Source: Bog-532 sp963828445
GTDB lineage: Bacteria; Actinomycetota; Actinomycetes; Streptosporangiales; Streptosporangiaceae
Assembly (NCBI GenBank): GCA_963828445.1
Contig: CAWHFP010000017.1
Span: 19,818 to 83,817 of the forward strand
Direction of reading: 5' to 3'
DNA: 64,000 bases
In this document: one piece after another, positions 1 through 10,563 of the stretch
How the letters are laid out: every line of letters starts with the position of its first letter
How positions within the stretch are numbered: position 1 is the first letter of the stretch
Made by a program: the position numbers and the translations under genes
The notes under the pieces: generated by a model
Seen by the model: the letters and a program-made list of their open reading frames with translations, nothing else
Databases searched by the model: none
What the model was told of the DNA's origin: nothing

Positions 1-1
1 C

Positions 2-848
2 AACATGCCGAAGAAGCCGACCTGGAAACAGGTCGCGCAGATCGCCGAGACCCTCCACGCCAAGGGCCTGGTCGGCATCTGCCTGCGCGGCGACCCCGGC
101 TGGGGCGAGAACCTGGCCCCGATGGACACCGTGATCAACGCCTACGGCGGCCGCTGGTACAACCCGCAGTGGGCAGGCCCAGCTCCAGAGCCCCGAGGTG
201 ACCTCGGCGGTCAGCGACTACGTGTCGCTGCTGCAGAAGTACGGCGAGCCGGGCGCGCCCGCGGCCGGCTTCTCCGAGTGCGCCACCCTGTACAGCCAGG
301 GCGACGCGGCCATGTGGTACGACGCCACCTCGGCGGTCAGCACGATCGAGGATCCCACCAGCAGCAAGGTGGCGGGCAAGAACGGCTACGCCTGGGCCCC
401 GACCCAGGACGGCCGCCCGTCCGGCTGGCTGTACACCTGGTCGCTGGCCATCCCCAAGACCAGCTCGCACAAGCAGGCGGCCTGGGACTTCATCTCCTGG
501 ATGACGTCCAAGACCTACATCAAGACCGTGGGCCAGAAGCTGGGCTGGTCGCACGTGCCGCCGGGGAGCCGGTTCTCCAGCTACCAGATCCCGCAGTACA
601 AGAAGCTGTCGTCGGTGTACGGCCCGCTCACGCTGCAGTCGATCAACGCGACCAACTCGGCCCATCCGTGCCTGAAACCGGTGCCCTACACCGGGGTCCA
701 GTTCCTGGACATCCCGGAGTTCCAGGACCTCGGCACCAACATCAGCGAGCAGTTCAGCGCGGCCATCGCCGGCTCCCAGTCGGTGTCGAGCGCGCTGTCC
801 CAGGCTCAGAAGTACGCCCAGGCCGTCGGCCAGACCTACCGGAAGTGA
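2..848 (+). pseudogene. Sugar/polyol ABC transporter substrate-binding protein (5' cut by window edge, frameshifted)
   Basis: Extracellular solute-binding protein of the family-1 (maltose/polyol) type that would deliver substrate to the two permeases downstream. The reading frame is open from the window edge, so the signal peptide and N-terminal lobe lie outside. Frame 2 carries the sequence up to 'GGRWYNPQW', then the homologous protein continues in frame 3 from about 180 to the stop at 848. Removing one G from the GGG at 171-173 restores a continuous protein. The C-terminal part has typical family phrases such as 'AWDFISWMTSK'. The next gene starts 7 bp after the stop. Family call is firm; polyol specificity is inferred from the neighbouring dehydrogenase. 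Confidence 0.82.
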
Positions 849-855
849 GGACCGA

Positions 856-1794
856 ATGACCGCGATCGCTCCCCCGGTAGCCGGGGCCCACCGGATTCGC
901 GCCCGCAGCGACGAACGGCGCCGCGGCTGGGTGCGGCGAGCTCCGCTGCTGCCCGCGCTGGTGTTCACGATCATCATCACCCAGCTGCCGTTCCTGGTCA
1001 CGCTCTACTACTCGCTGGAATCGTGGAGCCTGGTCCGGCCGGGCTCCCGGCACTTCGTCTGGTTCGCCAACTACGCCCAGGTCTTCCAGGACAGCCAGTT
1101 CCGCACCACCGCGCTGAACACGGTGATCATGACGGTCGGCACCGTGTTCATCGCCATGGTCCTGGGGGTCCTGCTGGCCCTGCTGCTGGACCGGAAGTTC
1201 ATCGGCCGCGGCGTGGTCCGGACCCTGCTCATCACGCCGTTCCTGATCATGCCGGTCGCCGCCGCGCTGCTGTGGAAGACCACGATGCTCGACCCCACGT
1301 TCGGCATCGTGAACTTCATCTTCCGGCCGTTCGGCATCGGCAAGTTCGACTGGATCGGCAGCTTCCCGCTCGGCTCGGTCATGATCGAGATGATCTGGCA
1401 GTGGACGCCGTTCATGATGCTGCTGGTGCTGGCCGGCCTGCAGAGCCAGCCCAAGGACATCCTGGAGGCGGCCAGCTGCGACGGCGCCCGGCCGTTCGCC
1501 ATCTTCCGCGAGCTGACCCTGCCCCACCTGCGCCGGTACATCGAGCTGGGCGTGGTGCTGGGCGCGATCTACGTGGTCAACGACTTCGACGCGGTCTACA
1601 TGATGACCCAGGGCGGGCCCGGCATCTCCAGCGCCAACCTGCCCTTCTACATCTACCAGCGGGCGTTCCTGGGCTTCCAGGTCGGCCAGGCGGCGGCGAT
1701 GGGCGTCGTGGTGGTGGTGGCCACGATCATCATCGCAACCTTCGCGCTGCGGCTGATCTTCACGTCCTTCTCCGGCACCGAACAGGCGGCATGA
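856..1794 (+). CDS. Carbohydrate ABC transporter permease (MalF type)
   Basis: Inner-membrane subunit of a binding-protein-dependent sugar importer, 312 aa. About six hydrophobic segments are visible, starting near residue 35. The EAA loop that docks on the ATPase reads 'EAASCDGARPFAIFRELTLP' at about residues 197-216. The start follows a GTGAGG purine run, 7 bp after the binding-protein stop. The stop TGA overlaps the ATG of the next permease (ATGA), which indicates translational coupling. The sorbitol/mannitol importer family fits best; substrate is inferred from context. Confidence 0.92.
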   Translation: MTAIAPPVAGAHRIRARSDERRRGWVRRAPLLPALVFTIIITQLPFLVTLYYSLESWSLVRPGSRHFVWFANYAQVFQDSQFRTTALNTVIMTVGTVFIAMVLGVLLALLLDRKFIGRGVVRTLLITPFLIMPVAAALLWKTTMLDPTFGIVNFIFRPFGIGKFDWIGSFPLGSVMIEMIWQWTPFMMLLVLAGLQSQPKDILEAASCDGARPFAIFRELTLPHLRRYIELGVVLGAIYVVNDFDAVYMMTQGGPGISSANLPFYIYQRAFLGFQVGQAAAMGVVVVVATIIIATFALRLIFTSFSGTEQAA

Positions 1795-2681
1795 TGGCCA
1801 GCACCGACGTCTCCGCAGTCCCCGCCACCCAGGCCGTCGAACCGGCCCCGTACACCGGCAAGCGGGCCAAGCGCCGCAACAACAGCCTGACCTGGGGCAT
1901 CGTCGGCTGGGTGGTCGGGATCGTGTTCTTCTTCCCGGTCCTGTGGATGGTGATCACCTCGTTCAAGACCGAGGCCGGCGCCTACACCAACACGCCGCAC
2001 ATCGTGTTCTCGCCCACGTTGTCGCAGTACAAAGCGGTGTTCTCCAGCGGCCTGTGGCCGTACGTGGCCAACTCCGCGTTCGCCACCGTCGTGTCCACGA
2101 TCCTGGTGCTGGCCCTGGCCACCCCGTGCGCGTTCGCGCTGTCCCTGCGCCCGGTCAAGAAGACCCGCGACGTGCTGTTCTTCTTCATCAGCACCAAGAT
2201 GCTGCCGGTGGTGGCGGCGATCATCCCGATCTACATCGCCGCCCGCGACCTGCACCTGCTGGACAACATCTTCACGCTGGTCATCCTCTACACGGCCATG
2301 AACCTGCCGATCGCGGTGTGGATGATGCGCTCGTTCTTCCTGGAGGTGCCGGGCGAGCTGCTGGAGGCGGCCGAGATGGACGGCGCGCCACTACGCCGCA
2401 CGGTGGTCGAGGTGATCCTGCCCATCGTCGCCCCCGGGCTGGCTGCCACCGCGCTGATCTGCAGCATCTTCTCCTGGAACGAGTTCTTCTTCGCGGTCAA
2501 CCTCACCGCCACCCAGGCCGCCACCGTGCCGGTCTTCCTGGTCGGCTTCATCTCCTCCGAGGGTCTGTACTTCGCCCAGCTGGCCGCGGCCGCCACCGTC
2601 GCCACCCTGCCCGTGGTGCTGGCCGGCTGGATCGCCCAGCGCCAGCTCGTCCGCGGCCTGTCCTTCGGGGCGATCAAGTGA
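1791..2681 (+). CDS. Carbohydrate ABC transporter permease (MalG type)
   Basis: Second membrane subunit of the importer, 296 aa. Two consecutive ATGs (1791 and 1794) are possible starts; the first overlaps the TGA of the upstream permease. The first membrane segment is near residues 33-53 and the EAA loop 'EAAEMDGAPLRRTVVEVILP' sits near residues 200-219, followed by the usual tail ending 'GLSFGAIK'. MalF and MalG types are paired in the normal order, so the transporter is a heterodimeric channel with the ATPase encoded 80 bp downstream. Confidence 0.92.
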   Translation: MMASTDVSAVPATQAVEPAPYTGKRAKRRNNSLTWGIVGWVVGIVFFFPVLWMVITSFKTEAGAYTNTPHIVFSPTLSQYKAVFSSGLWPYVANSAFATVVSTILVLALATPCAFALSLRPVKKTRDVLFFFISTKMLPVVAAIIPIYIAARDLHLLDNIFTLVILYTAMNLPIAVWMMRSFFLEVPGELLEAAEMDGAPLRRTVVEVILPIVAPGLAATALICSIFSWNEFFFAVNLTATQAATVPVFLVGFISSEGLYFAQLAAAATVATLPVVLAGWIAQRQLVRGLSFGAIK

Positions 2682-2761
2682 CGCCCCGCCCCCTGGCCTG
2701 CCCCCTTCCGGGCCGCACTGTCTGGGCCAGCACCGTCCGGTCACACACTCAGGAGCACACC

Positions 2762-3838
2762 ATGGCTGAGGTCACCTACGACTCCGCGACCTGCATCTAC
2801 CCGGGCGCGGAACGGCCCGCGGTGAACGAGCTCAACCTGCCCATCGAAGACGGCGAGTTCGTGGTCATGGTCGGCCCGTCCGGCTGCGGGAAGACCACCG
2901 CGCTGCGGATGCTGGCCGGGCTGGAGGAGATCGACGACGGCTCGATCCGTATCGACGGCAAGGACATGGTGGGGGTGCCCTCCCGGGACCGGGACATCGC
3001 CATGGTGTTCCAGAACTACGCCCTCTACCCGAGCAAGACGGTCGGGGAGAACATGGGCTTCGCGCTCAAGATGCAGGGCGTGGACTCCGGCGAGCGGGCC
3101 CGCCGGGTGCGGGAGGCGGCCAAGCTGCTCGACCTGGAGGAATTCCTGGACCGCAAGCCGCGCAACCTGTCCGGCGGCCAGCGCCAGCGGGTGGCCATGG
3201 GCCGGGCCATCGTCCGCGAGCCCAAGGTGTTCTGCATGGACGAGCCGCTGTCCAACCTGGACGCCCAGCTCCGGGTCTCGACCCGGACCCAGATCGCCGA
3301 GCTGCAGCGCCGGCTGGCCGTGACCACGGTGTACGTGACCCACGACCAGGTCGAAGCCATGACCATGGGCGACCGGGTCGCGGTCATGCGGCTGGGCCAG
3401 CTCCAGCAGTTCGCCTCGCCCACCGAGCTGTACGACCGGCCGGTCAACGTGTTCGTGGCCTCGTTCATCGGCTCCCCGGCCATGAACCGGTTCGACGGCA
3501 CCCTGGAGAGCGACGGGGTCCGGCTCGGCCAGGCCGTGATCCGCCCGTCCAGCAAGCAACTGCAGGGGGCCAACGGCCACGAGAAGCTGGTGGTCGGCAT
3601 CCGGCCCGAGCACCTGTCGGTGAGCGTCAGCGGGGACCTGACGGTCAAGGTCGCCCTGGTCGAGGACCTGGGCAGCGACTCGTTCATCTACGGCAGCCTG
3701 GCCGACGAGCCGGACGCCAACGTCATCGTCCGCAGCGGCCGCGACCACCCGCGCCCGGGTGAAACCATCAAGGTCAGCGTGGACACCAGCCACCTGCACC
3801 TGTTCGACGCGGCCAGCGGCGAGCGGGTCGGGGACTAG
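2762..3838 (+). CDS. Sugar ABC transporter ATP-binding protein (MalK/UgpC/MsmK type)
   Basis: ATPase that powers the importer, 358 aa, normal for MalK relatives with a C-terminal regulatory OB domain. Visible motifs: Walker A 'GPSGCGKTT' (about residues 39-47), Q-loop 'VFQNYALYP', signature 'LSGGQRQR', Walker B running into 'DEPLSNLDAQ', and switch His in 'YVTHDQVEAMTM'. The substitution DIAMVFQ and tail domain from about residue 235 fit the multi-sugar class. Actinomycetes often share one MalK-type ATPase among several importers; here it is co-located with its permeases. The start ATG follows AGGAGCACACC. Confidence 0.95.
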   Translation: MAEVTYDSATCIYPGAERPAVNELNLPIEDGEFVVMVGPSGCGKTTALRMLAGLEEIDDGSIRIDGKDMVGVPSRDRDIAMVFQNYALYPSKTVGENMGFALKMQGVDSGERARRVREAAKLLDLEEFLDRKPRNLSGGQRQRVAMGRAIVREPKVFCMDEPLSNLDAQLRVSTRTQIAELQRRLAVTTVYVTHDQVEAMTMGDRVAVMRLGQLQQFASPTELYDRPVNVFVASFIGSPAMNRFDGTLESDGVRLGQAVIRPSSKQLQGANGHEKLVVGIRPEHLSVSVSGDLTVKVALVEDLGSDSFIYGSLADEPDANVIVRSGRDHPRPGETIKVSVDTSHLHLFDAASGERVGD

Positions 3839-3853
3839 ACCGAAGGGAGACAT

Positions 3854-4852
3854 ATGCGTGCCGTCGTCTGGGAGGAACCCGGCAAGCTCGCGGTGACCGA
3901 GGTCCCCGATCCCACTCCGGGTCACGGGGAGCTGATCGTCAAGGTCGGGTCCTGCGGCATCTGCGGGACCGATGTGCACATCGCCGACGGTGAGTTCCCG
4001 CCCACCCCGTACCCGATCGTGCCCGGCCACGAGTTCGCCGGCCAGGTCGTGGCGCTGGGGGAGGGGGTGCCGCCCGAGTGGCACGGCGGTGAGCGGGTGG
4101 CGGTCGACCCGTCGCTGTTCTGCGGCCACTGCGAGGCCTGCCACGCGGGCCGGGGCAACCTGTGCGCCAACTGGAACGCCATCGGTGACACCGTGGACGG
4201 CGCGTTCGCCGAGTTCGTCAAGGTCCCGGCGGCCAACGCCTACCAGATCCCCGACGCGGTCAGCGACCAGCAGGGCGCGCTGATCGAGCCGCTGTCCTGC
4301 GCCGTGCACGGCATGCGCCGCCTGGGCTCGGTGGTCGGGGAAGACGTCCTGGTCATGGGGGCGGGCACCATGGGCCTGCTGCTCATGCAGCTGCTCAACC
4401 GGGCCGGCGCCCGCTCGGTGTCGGTGGTCGACCGCAAGGCCTCCCGCCTGGACGCGGCCACCGCCACCGGCGCCACCGCCGTGGCCACCGACGCCGGCGA
4501 CCTGGACACCTCGGTGTTCGGGGTGGCCGTCGACGCCACCGGGGCCCCGGCCGCCATCGAGGCGGCGTTCGCCCGCCTGGACCGCGGCGCCCGCCTGCTG
4601 ATCTTCGGCGTCACCAGCGGCGACGCCGAGGTCTCGCTGTCCCCGTTCCGCATCTACAACGACGAGATCATCGTGCTCGGCTCGATGGCCGTGCTCAACA
4701 GCTTCGGCGCCGCCGCCGACCTCATGGCCGACGGCGCGATCGTCACCGAGCCGCTGCTGGCCGACCCGTACCCCCTGGACCGCTTCGGCGACGCCCTGGC
4801 CAGCGTCCGCGCCGGCGAAGGCATCAAGATCCAGGTCAACCCGGCCACCTGA
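3854..4852 (+). CDS. Zinc-dependent alcohol/polyol dehydrogenase (MDR family)
   Basis: Medium-chain NAD(P)-dependent dehydrogenase of the sorbitol/threonine dehydrogenase branch, 332 aa. The catalytic zinc site is seen in 'GICGTDVH' and 'GHEFAG'; the structural zinc cysteines lie in 'FCGHCEACHAGRGNLC'. The Rossmann motif is 'GAGTMGLLLMQLL'. A strong GAAGGGAGA ribosome site precedes the ATG, 15 bp after the ATPase stop, so it belongs to the transporter operon. It probably oxidises the imported polyol to a ketose. No kinase is present next to it, so the full route cannot be read here. Confidence 0.88.
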   Translation: MRAVVWEEPGKLAVTEVPDPTPGHGELIVKVGSCGICGTDVHIADGEFPPTPYPIVPGHEFAGQVVALGEGVPPEWHGGERVAVDPSLFCGHCEACHAGRGNLCANWNAIGDTVDGAFAEFVKVPAANAYQIPDAVSDQQGALIEPLSCAVHGMRRLGSVVGEDVLVMGAGTMGLLLMQLLNRAGARSVSVVDRKASRLDAATATGATAVATDAGDLDTSVFGVAVDATGAPAAIEAAFARLDRGARLLIFGVTSGDAEVSLSPFRIYNDEIIVLGSMAVLNSFGAAADLMADGAIVTEPLLADPYPLDRFGDALASVRAGEGIKIQVNPAT

Positions 4853-4885
4853 CCCGGCCCCGGAGCCCGGGGCCCGGGGACCGAA

Positions 4886-4941
4886 TGTGCGCAATGGTTC
4901 ACTCACCACACCGAGGTGTGCGCAATGGCTCACTGACCACA
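4886..4941. repeat. Two 25-bp direct repeats (31-bp period) before the MBL hydrolase
   Basis: Copies lie at 4886-4910 and 4917-4941 and match at 23 of 25 positions. Each begins TGTGCGCAATGG and ends CCACA, giving TGTG/CACA ends. A 31-bp period is about three helical turns, which would put two bound proteins on the same DNA face. They lie 34 bp upstream of the next start, in an otherwise plain gap, so an operator is likely. The PaaX-type regulator encoded two genes on is an obvious candidate, but this is inference. Confidence 0.6.
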
Positions 4942-4974
4942 TGCCGGCATCGTCACCCCTCGTGCTAAGCATGA

Positions 4975-6033
4975 GTGGTGACGATGCTGATGCAGCCGGA
5001 TGATCCGGAGGCGGACTGGACCAGCCCGGGCGTCTACGACGTGGGCGACGGGATCTACCGGATTCCGCTGCCCCTGCCGCAGGACGGGCTGCGCGCGGTC
5101 AACGTGTACGCGGTCCGCGACGGGGACGGGCTGACCCTGGTCGACTCGGGCTGGGCCATCACCGAGGCCCGGGATCTGCTCGAGCAGGCGGTCAAGCTGC
5201 TCGACTCCAGCCTGGCCGGGGTGAAGCGGTTCCTGGTCACCCACGTGCACCGGGACCACTACACGATGGCGGTGACGCTGCGCCGCGAGTTCGGCATGCG
5301 GATCAGCCTCGGGCACGCCGAAGCCGGCACCCTGCGGTCCATCCGCGACCGGAGCATCAAGCCGTGGGGCGCGATGCAGGCCCAGCTGCAGCTGGGCGGG
5401 GCCTTCGACCTGGTCCGGCTGCTCAGCCAGGCCCAGGGGGCCAACGACCCGGCCGAGTGGGAAGACCCGGACGACTGGATCGAGGCCCCGCAGGAGATCG
5501 CCTTCGAGCCGGGGCAGGGCACCTGGCAGGTGCACGCCACCCCCGGGCACACCCGGGGGCACGTGGTCTTCGTGGACCCGGCCCGGGACGTCATGTTCGC
5601 CGGTGACCATGTGCTGCCGCGGATCACGCCGTCGATCGGGTTCGAGCAGAATCACGCCGAGTACCCGCTGCGCGACTACCTGGACTCGCTGACGCTGGTC
5701 CGCGGGCTGCCGGACCGGCGGCTGCTGCCCGCGCACGGCCCGGTCGCGCCCAGCGTGCACCACCGGGTCGACGAGCTGATCGAACACCACGACACCCGGC
5801 TCACCCAGATCGACGAGACGATCGACCGCGGGGCCAGCACCGCGTCCGAGTCCGCCCACCTCATGCTGTGGACCCGGCGCGGGCGCCAGTTCGGCGAGCT
5901 GGACGTGCTGTCGCAGTGCCTGGCCGTGACCGAGACCCTGGCCCACCTCGACGTGCTCATGCTGGCCGGACGGCTGCGCCGCACCGACGTGGACGGCACC
6001 TGGCACTACGCTCGGTCTTCTCCTGGGGCCTGA
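4975..6033 (+). CDS. MBL-fold metallo-hydrolase
   Basis: Metallo-beta-lactamase-fold hydrolase, up to 352 aa. The metal motif is 'THVHRDHYTM' (HxHxDH), then 'TPGHTRGHVVF' and 'GDHVLPRITP', and a C-terminal region of about 90 residues ending in helices, as in the type with a winged-helix tail. Several starts are possible (GTG 4975, GTG 4978, ATG 4984). It ends 3 bp before the regulator gene and heads the aromatic-acid cluster. A thioesterase or hydrolase acting on an acyl-CoA or ring-opened product is plausible; no substrate can be read from sequence. Confidence 0.85.
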   Translation: MVTMLMQPDDPEADWTSPGVYDVGDGIYRIPLPLPQDGLRAVNVYAVRDGDGLTLVDSGWAITEARDLLEQAVKLLDSSLAGVKRFLVTHVHRDHYTMAVTLRREFGMRISLGHAEAGTLRSIRDRSIKPWGAMQAQLQLGGAFDLVRLLSQAQGANDPAEWEDPDDWIEAPQEIAFEPGQGTWQVHATPGHTRGHVVFVDPARDVMFAGDHVLPRITPSIGFEQNHAEYPLRDYLDSLTLVRGLPDRRLLPAHGPVAPSVHHRVDELIEHHDTRLTQIDETIDRGASTASESAHLMLWTRRGRQFGELDVLSQCLAVTETLAHLDVLMLAGRLRRTDVDGTWHYARSSPGA

Positions 6034-6036
6034 GCC

Positions 6037-6890
6037 GTGACCGTGCCCACCCTGTCCCGGCAGCACGCGGCGGGCGCGCCCAGCGCGCGCGGGCTGCTGC
6101 TCACCCTGCTCGGCGAGTTCGTCCTGCCCGGGCCCGCGACCGGGCCCGGGACCGGGCGGACGGGACCGCGTGGACCTCGGCGGTGCTGGCCACCTTCGGG
6201 CGGCTCGGCATCGAGGAGAAGACCACCCGCCAGGCGCTGATGCGCACGGCCGCCGCGGGCTGGCTGGAAGCCGAGAAGCTGGGCCGCCGGACCCGGTGGC
6301 GGCTGACCGGGGCGGCCCGGCAGATGCTGACCGACGGCGCGGCCCGGATCTACTCGTTCACCGGCCCGGACCCGGACTGGGACGGCCGCTGGCTGCTGAT
6401 CTCGGCCCGGATCCCGGAGAGTGACCGGCGGGCCCGGCACGTGGTGCGGACCCGGCTGAACTGGGCCGGGTTCGGGTCGCTGGGGCCGGGGCTGTGGATC
6501 AGCCCGCACCCGGACCGGGAGGCCGAAGCGGTCCGGGTGCTGCGCGAGGCCGGGATCGCCGAGGACGCCCAGGTGTTCGTGGCCCGCCGGTCCGGGCTGG
6601 GCGACGAGCGGGTCATGGTCGCCACCGCCTGGGACCTGACCGGGATCGAAGAACAGTACGAGCAGTTCCTCGACGAGTTCGGCGACCCCGCGCCGGAGTA
6701 CCCGCTGACCCGCCAGATCGAGCTGGTCCACGCCTGGCGCCGGTTCCCGGCCGCGGACCCGGCCCTGCCCCGTGAGCTGCTGCCGGCCCGGTGGAGCGGG
6801 CTGGACGCGGCCCGGTTGTTCGCCGACCGGCACCAGCGGTGGTCGGCCGCGGCCCGGCAGGAGTGGCAGCGCCTCAACGACGTCGCCTGA
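6037..6890 (+). pseudogene. PaaX-family transcriptional regulator (frameshifted)
   Basis: Regulator of the PaaX family, which usually senses an aryl-CoA thioester. The first part 'SARGLLLTLLGEFVLP' is in the frame of the GTG at 6037. The helix-turn-helix that should follow directly, 'AWTSAVLATFGRLGIEEK', is in another frame, which then runs to 6890 with the PaaX dimer and C-terminal domains intact. The frame must change between about 6128 and 6165, inside a run of GGGCCC-like repeats; one missing base would explain it. Corrected length is about 284 aa. It likely controls the benzoyl-CoA genes downstream. Confidence 0.8.
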
Positions 6891-6962
6891 ATCGCGGCCC
6901 TTGTGCCCATACGGCTCAAAGGGTTACAACTAGGTCTCAGTTGCCCAGTGGGGGGCGGGACG

Positions 6963-8828
6963 ATGCCGGTGGATTACGGTGCCAATGACGGTGCTTCGGC
7001 GCCGCTGTTCGCGTCACCGCACATCACCCTCACCGAGGCCGGGCCGGACGCCGATCACGGCAGCCTGCTGCTCCGGTCGGCCGAACCCCTGGGCCGCTAC
7101 CCCCGGACCGTGCTGGACAGCGCCCGGGCCTGGGCCCGGGTCGACCCGCACCGGGTGCTGGTGGCCGAGCGTGAGGGGGCCGGGGAGTGGCGCATCTGCC
7201 GCTACGGCGGCGCGATGGCCGCGGCCGACAGCGTCGGGCAGGCCCTGCTCGACCGGGGCCTGGGGCCGGACCGGCCGCTGCTGGTGCTGTCCGGCAACAG
7301 CGTCGACCACCTGATCGTGACGCTGGGCGCGATGAGCGCGGGCATCCCGGTGGCCCCGGTCAGCCCGGCGTACTCGCTGCAGAGCCACGATCACACCCGC
7401 CTGCGGCAGATCGCCGCCCTGACCGATCCCGGCGCCGTATTCGCTGATCATGCCGAAGGTCATCGTCTGGCCCTCGACGCCGTGGTCGGCGCTTCCGCCC
7501 GCCGGGGTGCGGCGGCGTTGCCGGTGATCGTGAGCGACGGCCGCCGCGACGGCGCCCTTCAGCTCGGCGACCTGCAGGCCACCACCCCCGGCCCGGCCCT
7601 GGCCGCGGCGGCGGCCGCGGTCACGCCGGACAGCGTGGCCAAGATCCTGTTCACCTCGGGCTCGACCGGCGCCCCCAAGGGTGTCCTGAACACGCACCGG
7701 ATGCTGGCCGCCAACCAGCAGATGATCCGCCAGGTGTGGCCGTTCCTGGCCGCCGAGCCGCCGGTCATCGTGGACTGGCTGCCGTGGAGCCACACCTTCG
7801 GCGGCAACCACAACCTGAACATGGTGCTGACCAACGGCGGCACCGTCTACATCGACGCCGGCCGGCCGGCGCCGGCCTGGTTCGGCCAGACCGTGCGCAA
7901 CCTGGCCGACGTCCCGCCCACCGTGTACTTCAACGTGCCCGCCGGGTACGCGCAGCTGGTGCCCGCGCTGGAGGCCGACCCGGACTTCGCCCGGCGGTTC
8001 TTCGCCCGGCTGCGGCTGATGTTCAACGCGGCGGCGGCGTTGCCCGCGGCCCTGCGGGACCGGCTGGGCGAGCTGGCCGTCCGGACCACCGGGCACGCGG
8101 TCCCGGTCACCGGGTCGTGGGGTGCGACCGAGACCGGCCCGGCCGTGACCGCCGCCCACTTCGCGTTCACCGACGCCCGCGGCATCGGCGCGCCGCTGCC
8201 GGGCGCCGTGGTCAAGCTGGTGCCGGCCGAGGAGGCGTACGAGATCCGGGTCAAGGGCCCGATGGTCACCCCCGGCTACCACGGCCGCCCGGACCTGACC
8301 GCGGCCGCGTTCGACGCCGAGGGGTTCTACCGGTCCGGGGACGCGGCCGCCCTGGCCGACCCGGACGATCCCGACGCCGGGCTGGTGTTCCGCGGCCGCC
8401 TGGCCGAGGACTTCAAGCTGACCAGCGGGACGTTCGTCCGGGTCGGGGCGGTCCGCACCGCGCTGCTGTCGGCGGCCCCGCTGCTGGCCGACGCGGTGAT
8501 CGCGGGTGAGGGCCGGTCCTTCGCCTGCGCGCTGGCCTGGCTGAACCAGGCCCAGGTGGCCGGGCGCCCGGCCGGCCAGGTCCGGCCGGACCTGGCCGCC
8601 GCGCTGGCCCGGCACAACCAGAACGGCGGGTCGGCGGCCCGGATCGAGCGGCTGATCCTGCTGGACGAGCCGGCCGACCTGGATGCGGGCGAGATCACCG
8701 ACAAGGGGTACGTCAACCAGCGGCAGGTGCTGCGCCGCCGGGCCGCCTGGTCGAGCGGCTGTACGCCGACCCGCCCCCGGCCGAGGTCATCGTGGCCGCC
8801 GCCCGGTGAAAATGCTACGGAGTCTTGA
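6963..8828 (+). CDS. Feruloyl-CoA synthase-like acyl-CoA synthetase (3' end frameshifted)
   Basis: Adenylate-forming aryl-CoA ligase, about 615 aa. AMP-binding motif 'FTSGSTGAPKGVLNTH', then 'DWLPWSHTFGGNHN' and 'GSWGATETGPAVT', in the pattern of bacterial feruloyl-CoA synthases. ATG 6963 is preceded by GGGGGGCGGG. The last residues are wrong as read: adding one C near 8745-8748 (GCCGCCTGG to GCCGCCCTGG) gives 'ALVERLYADPPPAEVIV' and a stop at 8807-8809, which is the expected C-terminus. It would activate a substituted benzoate or cinnamate with ATP and CoA. Standing next to box genes, benzoate analogues are as likely as ferulate. Confidence 0.85.
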   Translation: MPVDYGANDGASAPLFASPHITLTEAGPDADHGSLLLRSAEPLGRYPRTVLDSARAWARVDPHRVLVAEREGAGEWRICRYGGAMAAADSVGQALLDRGLGPDRPLLVLSGNSVDHLIVTLGAMSAGIPVAPVSPAYSLQSHDHTRLRQIAALTDPGAVFADHAEGHRLALDAVVGASARRGAAALPVIVSDGRRDGALQLGDLQATTPGPALAAAAAAVTPDSVAKILFTSGSTGAPKGVLNTHRMLAANQQMIRQVWPFLAAEPPVIVDWLPWSHTFGGNHNLNMVLTNGGTVYIDAGRPAPAWFGQTVRNLADVPPTVYFNVPAGYAQLVPALEADPDFARRFFARLRLMFNAAAALPAALRDRLGELAVRTTGHAVPVTGSWGATETGPAVTAAHFAFTDARGIGAPLPGAVVKLVPAEEAYEIRVKGPMVTPGYHGRPDLTAAAFDAEGFYRSGDAAALADPDDPDAGLVFRGRLAEDFKLTSGTFVRVGAVRTALLSAAPLLADAVIAGEGRSFACALAWLNQAQVAGRPAGQVRPDLAAALARHNQNGGSAARIERLILLDEPADLDAGEITDKGYVNQRQVLRRRAAWSSGCTPTRPRPRSSWPPPGENATES

Positions 8829-8852
8829 CGAATCTACTCGCTAACGTAGAAC
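8825..8852 (+). promoter_or_regulatory. Possible promoter of the boxC-boxB operon
   Basis: In the 74-bp gap before boxC a TTGACG hexamer (8825-8830) is followed 16 bp later by TAGAAC (8847-8852). The gap also has an inverted CTACG/CGTAG pair flanking the -35 region, which could be an operator. Assigned by pattern only. Confidence 0.35.
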
Positions 8853-8883
8853 ATGGGAGGACTGACTCCCGCAGAGGACGATC

Positions 8884-10557
<1,674 letters not shown>

Positions 10558-10563
10558 CCAGCC

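Noticed and set aside
2741..4972. 743-codon open frame on the minus strand opposite the ATPase and dehydrogenase genes
   Set aside because: Composition is the antisense of two well-recognised genes; no family wording, and it follows from high GC at third positions.
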